The translations under genes were made by a program, and so were the position numbers. Of a stretch of DNA of 5,876 nt, positions 4,679 to 5,876 are shown one piece after another; the first letter of the stretch is position 1; every line of letters starts with the position of its first letter. The notes beneath the pieces are model-generated. The model was not told where the DNA came from, did no database searches, and saw only the letters and a list, made by a program, of their open reading frames with translations. The DNA is from Chryseosolibacter sp966095595 (lineage in GTDB: Bacteria; Bacteroidota; Bacteroidia; Cytophagales; Cyclobacteriaceae). The DNA lies in contig CBHTUB010000392.1 in the NCBI GenBank assembly GCA_966095595.1, forward strand, positions 1 to 5,876, in the 5' to 3' direction.

Positions 4679-5876
4679 TTAGTGATGTTTGCCTTCTACG
4701 ATGATTGCCCCCTGGCCACCGGTAGTCTCGAGCTTGATCAACTCGTTCTCGTGCGGCAGGTTCGACTCAGGAGTTTCTGAGTATGGTATGTGCTGAGGAA
4801 TATAATCATCCTTCGCACCGGGCTTGCTATAGTCATATGGCCAGCGGTACACTGATGGGATCTCGCCAGGCCAGTTTCCGTGACCAGGATGGCGTGGTGT
4901 AGTCCACTCGAGTGTGTTCGAGAACCATGGGTTTGCCGGAGCCAGTCTTCCCCTGAACATGCTATAGAAGAAGTTGAACAGGAAGATGAACTGCGCACTG
5001 AGCGTCAGGATCGCAGCCACACTCACCAGCATATTCAGGTCGAAGAAACCGTTGAATGTATCGAAGTTCGTCCAGGTGTAATATCTTCTCGGGAAACCTG
5101 CGATACCGATATAGTGCATCGGGAAGAACACAAGGTACACCCCGACGAAAGTACACCAGAAGTGAATGTTACCGAGTCTCTCATCCATCATTCTGCCGAA
5201 CATCTTCGGGAACCAGTGATAGATACCCGCGAGCATTCCGAAGAATGAAGCACTACCCATTACAAGGTGGAAGTGCGCCACAACGAAATACGTATCGTGC
5301 AGTTGGATGTCGATCGCCGAGTTACCAAGGAAAATACCTGTGATACCACCGGTAAGGAAGAACGAAACGAGACCTATCGAGAACAGCATCGCAGGTGTAA
5401 AGCGGATGTTGCCTTTCCAGAGCGTTGTAACATAGTTGAAGATCTTAACCGCCGATGGCACGGCAATGATCAGTGTAAGGAGCATGAAGATCGATCCCAG
5501 GAATGGATTCATACCTGTTACGAACATGTGGTGCGCCCACACGATGAATGACAAGATCGCAATGAAGAGCATTGATCCCACCATTGCCTTGTAACCGAAG
5601 ATCGGCTTGCGTGAGTTGGTTGCAATGATCTCCGAACTGATACCGAGGGCAGGAAGAAGTACGATGTATACTTCAGGGTGACCGAGGAACCAGAACAGGT
5701 GCTGGAACAGGATTGGGCTACCACCTGAATGCGGAAGCGCTTCGCCTGCGATATAAATGTCGGAAAGATAGAAGCTGGTACCGAAGCTGCGGTCAAAGAT
5801 GAGCAGCAGGGCAGCCGCGAATAATACGGGGAAAGACAGGATACCGATGATCGCGGTAAAGAAGAACGCCCAGAGG
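4679..5876 (-). CDS. ctaD: Cytochrome c oxidase subunit I, catalytic subunit (N-terminal part outside window)
   Basis: The open frame enters from the right edge (first full codon at 5875) and gives 398 residues; about 200 N-terminal residues are missing, including the first heme a ligand. An in-frame ATG at 5584 is internal, since the active-site motif lies before it. Seen in the fragment: the CuB ligand and cross-linked tyrosine in Gly65-His66-Pro-Glu68-Val-Tyr70; CuB ligands His115-His116; the K-channel lysine Lys144 (Pro140-Ser-Ala-Val-Lys); the Mg-site His193-Asp194; and heme a3 ligand His201 and heme a ligand His203 in a His-Asp-Thr-Tyr-Phe-Val-Val-Ala-His-Phe-His motif. Glu68 before Val-Tyr marks the A1-type proton-pumping class. 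It reduces oxygen to water using electrons from cytochrome c. Asn-Pro-Trp with Leu-Glu-Trp-Thr appears near the C-terminus, followed by a hydrophilic tail of about 70 residues of the Bacteroidota kind. Subunit II would be expected just upstream, outside the window. Confidence 0.97.
   Translation of the reverse strand, partial: LWAFFFTAIIGILSFPVLFAAALLLIFDRSFGTSFYLSDIYIAGEALPHSGGSPILFQHLFWFLGHPEVYIVLLPALGISSEIIATNSRKPIFGYKAMVGSMLFIAILSFIVWAHHMFVTGMNPFLGSIFMLLTLIIAVPSAVKIFNYVTTLWKGNIRFTPAMLFSIGLVSFFLTGGITGIFLGNSAIDIQLHDTYFVVAHFHLVMGSASFFGMLAGIYHWFPKMFGRMMDERLGNIHFWCTFVGVYLVFFPMHYIGIAGFPRRYYTWTNFDTFNGFFDLNMLVSVAAILTLSAQFIFLFNFFYSMFRGRLAPANPWFSNTLEWTTPRHPGHGNWPGEIPSVYRWPYDYSKPGAKDDYIPQHIPYSETPESNLPHENELIKLETTGGQGAIIVEGKHH

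Noticed and set aside
4679..5584. ATG at 5584 as the real start of subunit I
   Set aside because: The frame continues upstream to the window edge and includes the His-Pro-Glu-Val-Tyr active-site motif, so this methionine is internal.

Overview
The window holds one compact, all-minus-strand block of aerobic respiration genes: the downstream part of a cytochrome c oxidase (aa3-type, heme-copper A1-like) gene cluster. Gene order, the two different consecutive subunit III genes, the small COX4-type subunit, the DUF420 protein and the characteristic C-terminal tail of subunit I all point to a member of the Bacteroidota (a Chitinophagia, Cytophagia or Sphingobacteriia-like lineage, judged by resemblance from memory). 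The exact genus cannot be fixed from the sequence.

Layout, read in the direction of transcription (from the right edge to the left): ctaD, catalytic subunit I, lacking its N-terminal part because the window ends (5876-4679); a strong hairpin with a U-rich tail; ctaA/COX15 heme A synthase (4598-3582); ctaB heme O synthase (3580-2684), separated from ctaA by one base; a short subunit III (2667-2083); a longer, divergent subunit III (2070-1315); a COX4-type small subunit (1295-951); a second hairpin terminator; a GTG-started, membrane-anchored SCO-like protein without copper-binding cysteines (888-409); and a DUF420/CtaM-like membrane protein whose 3' end is cut off by the left edge (400-1). The last gene has no stop inside the window and is easily missed.

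Together the genes supply the heme-copper core (ctaD), the accessory subunits (two subunit III proteins and the COX4-like protein), the cofactor pathway (heme B to heme O by CtaB, heme O to heme A by CtaA) and putative metal-centre assembly factors (SCO-like and DUF420). No gap exceeds about 80 bases, so there is no unexplained long intergenic stretch. No RNA gene, mobile element, CRISPR array or clear promoter was seen.

This is largely a known type of locus. The points that deserve a second look are the SCO-like protein whose CxxxC and His ligands appear to be lost, the two terminator-like hairpins that sit directly against the next gene's start codon with no room for an ordinary promoter, and the replacement of one expected heme-ligand histidine by asparagine in CtaA.
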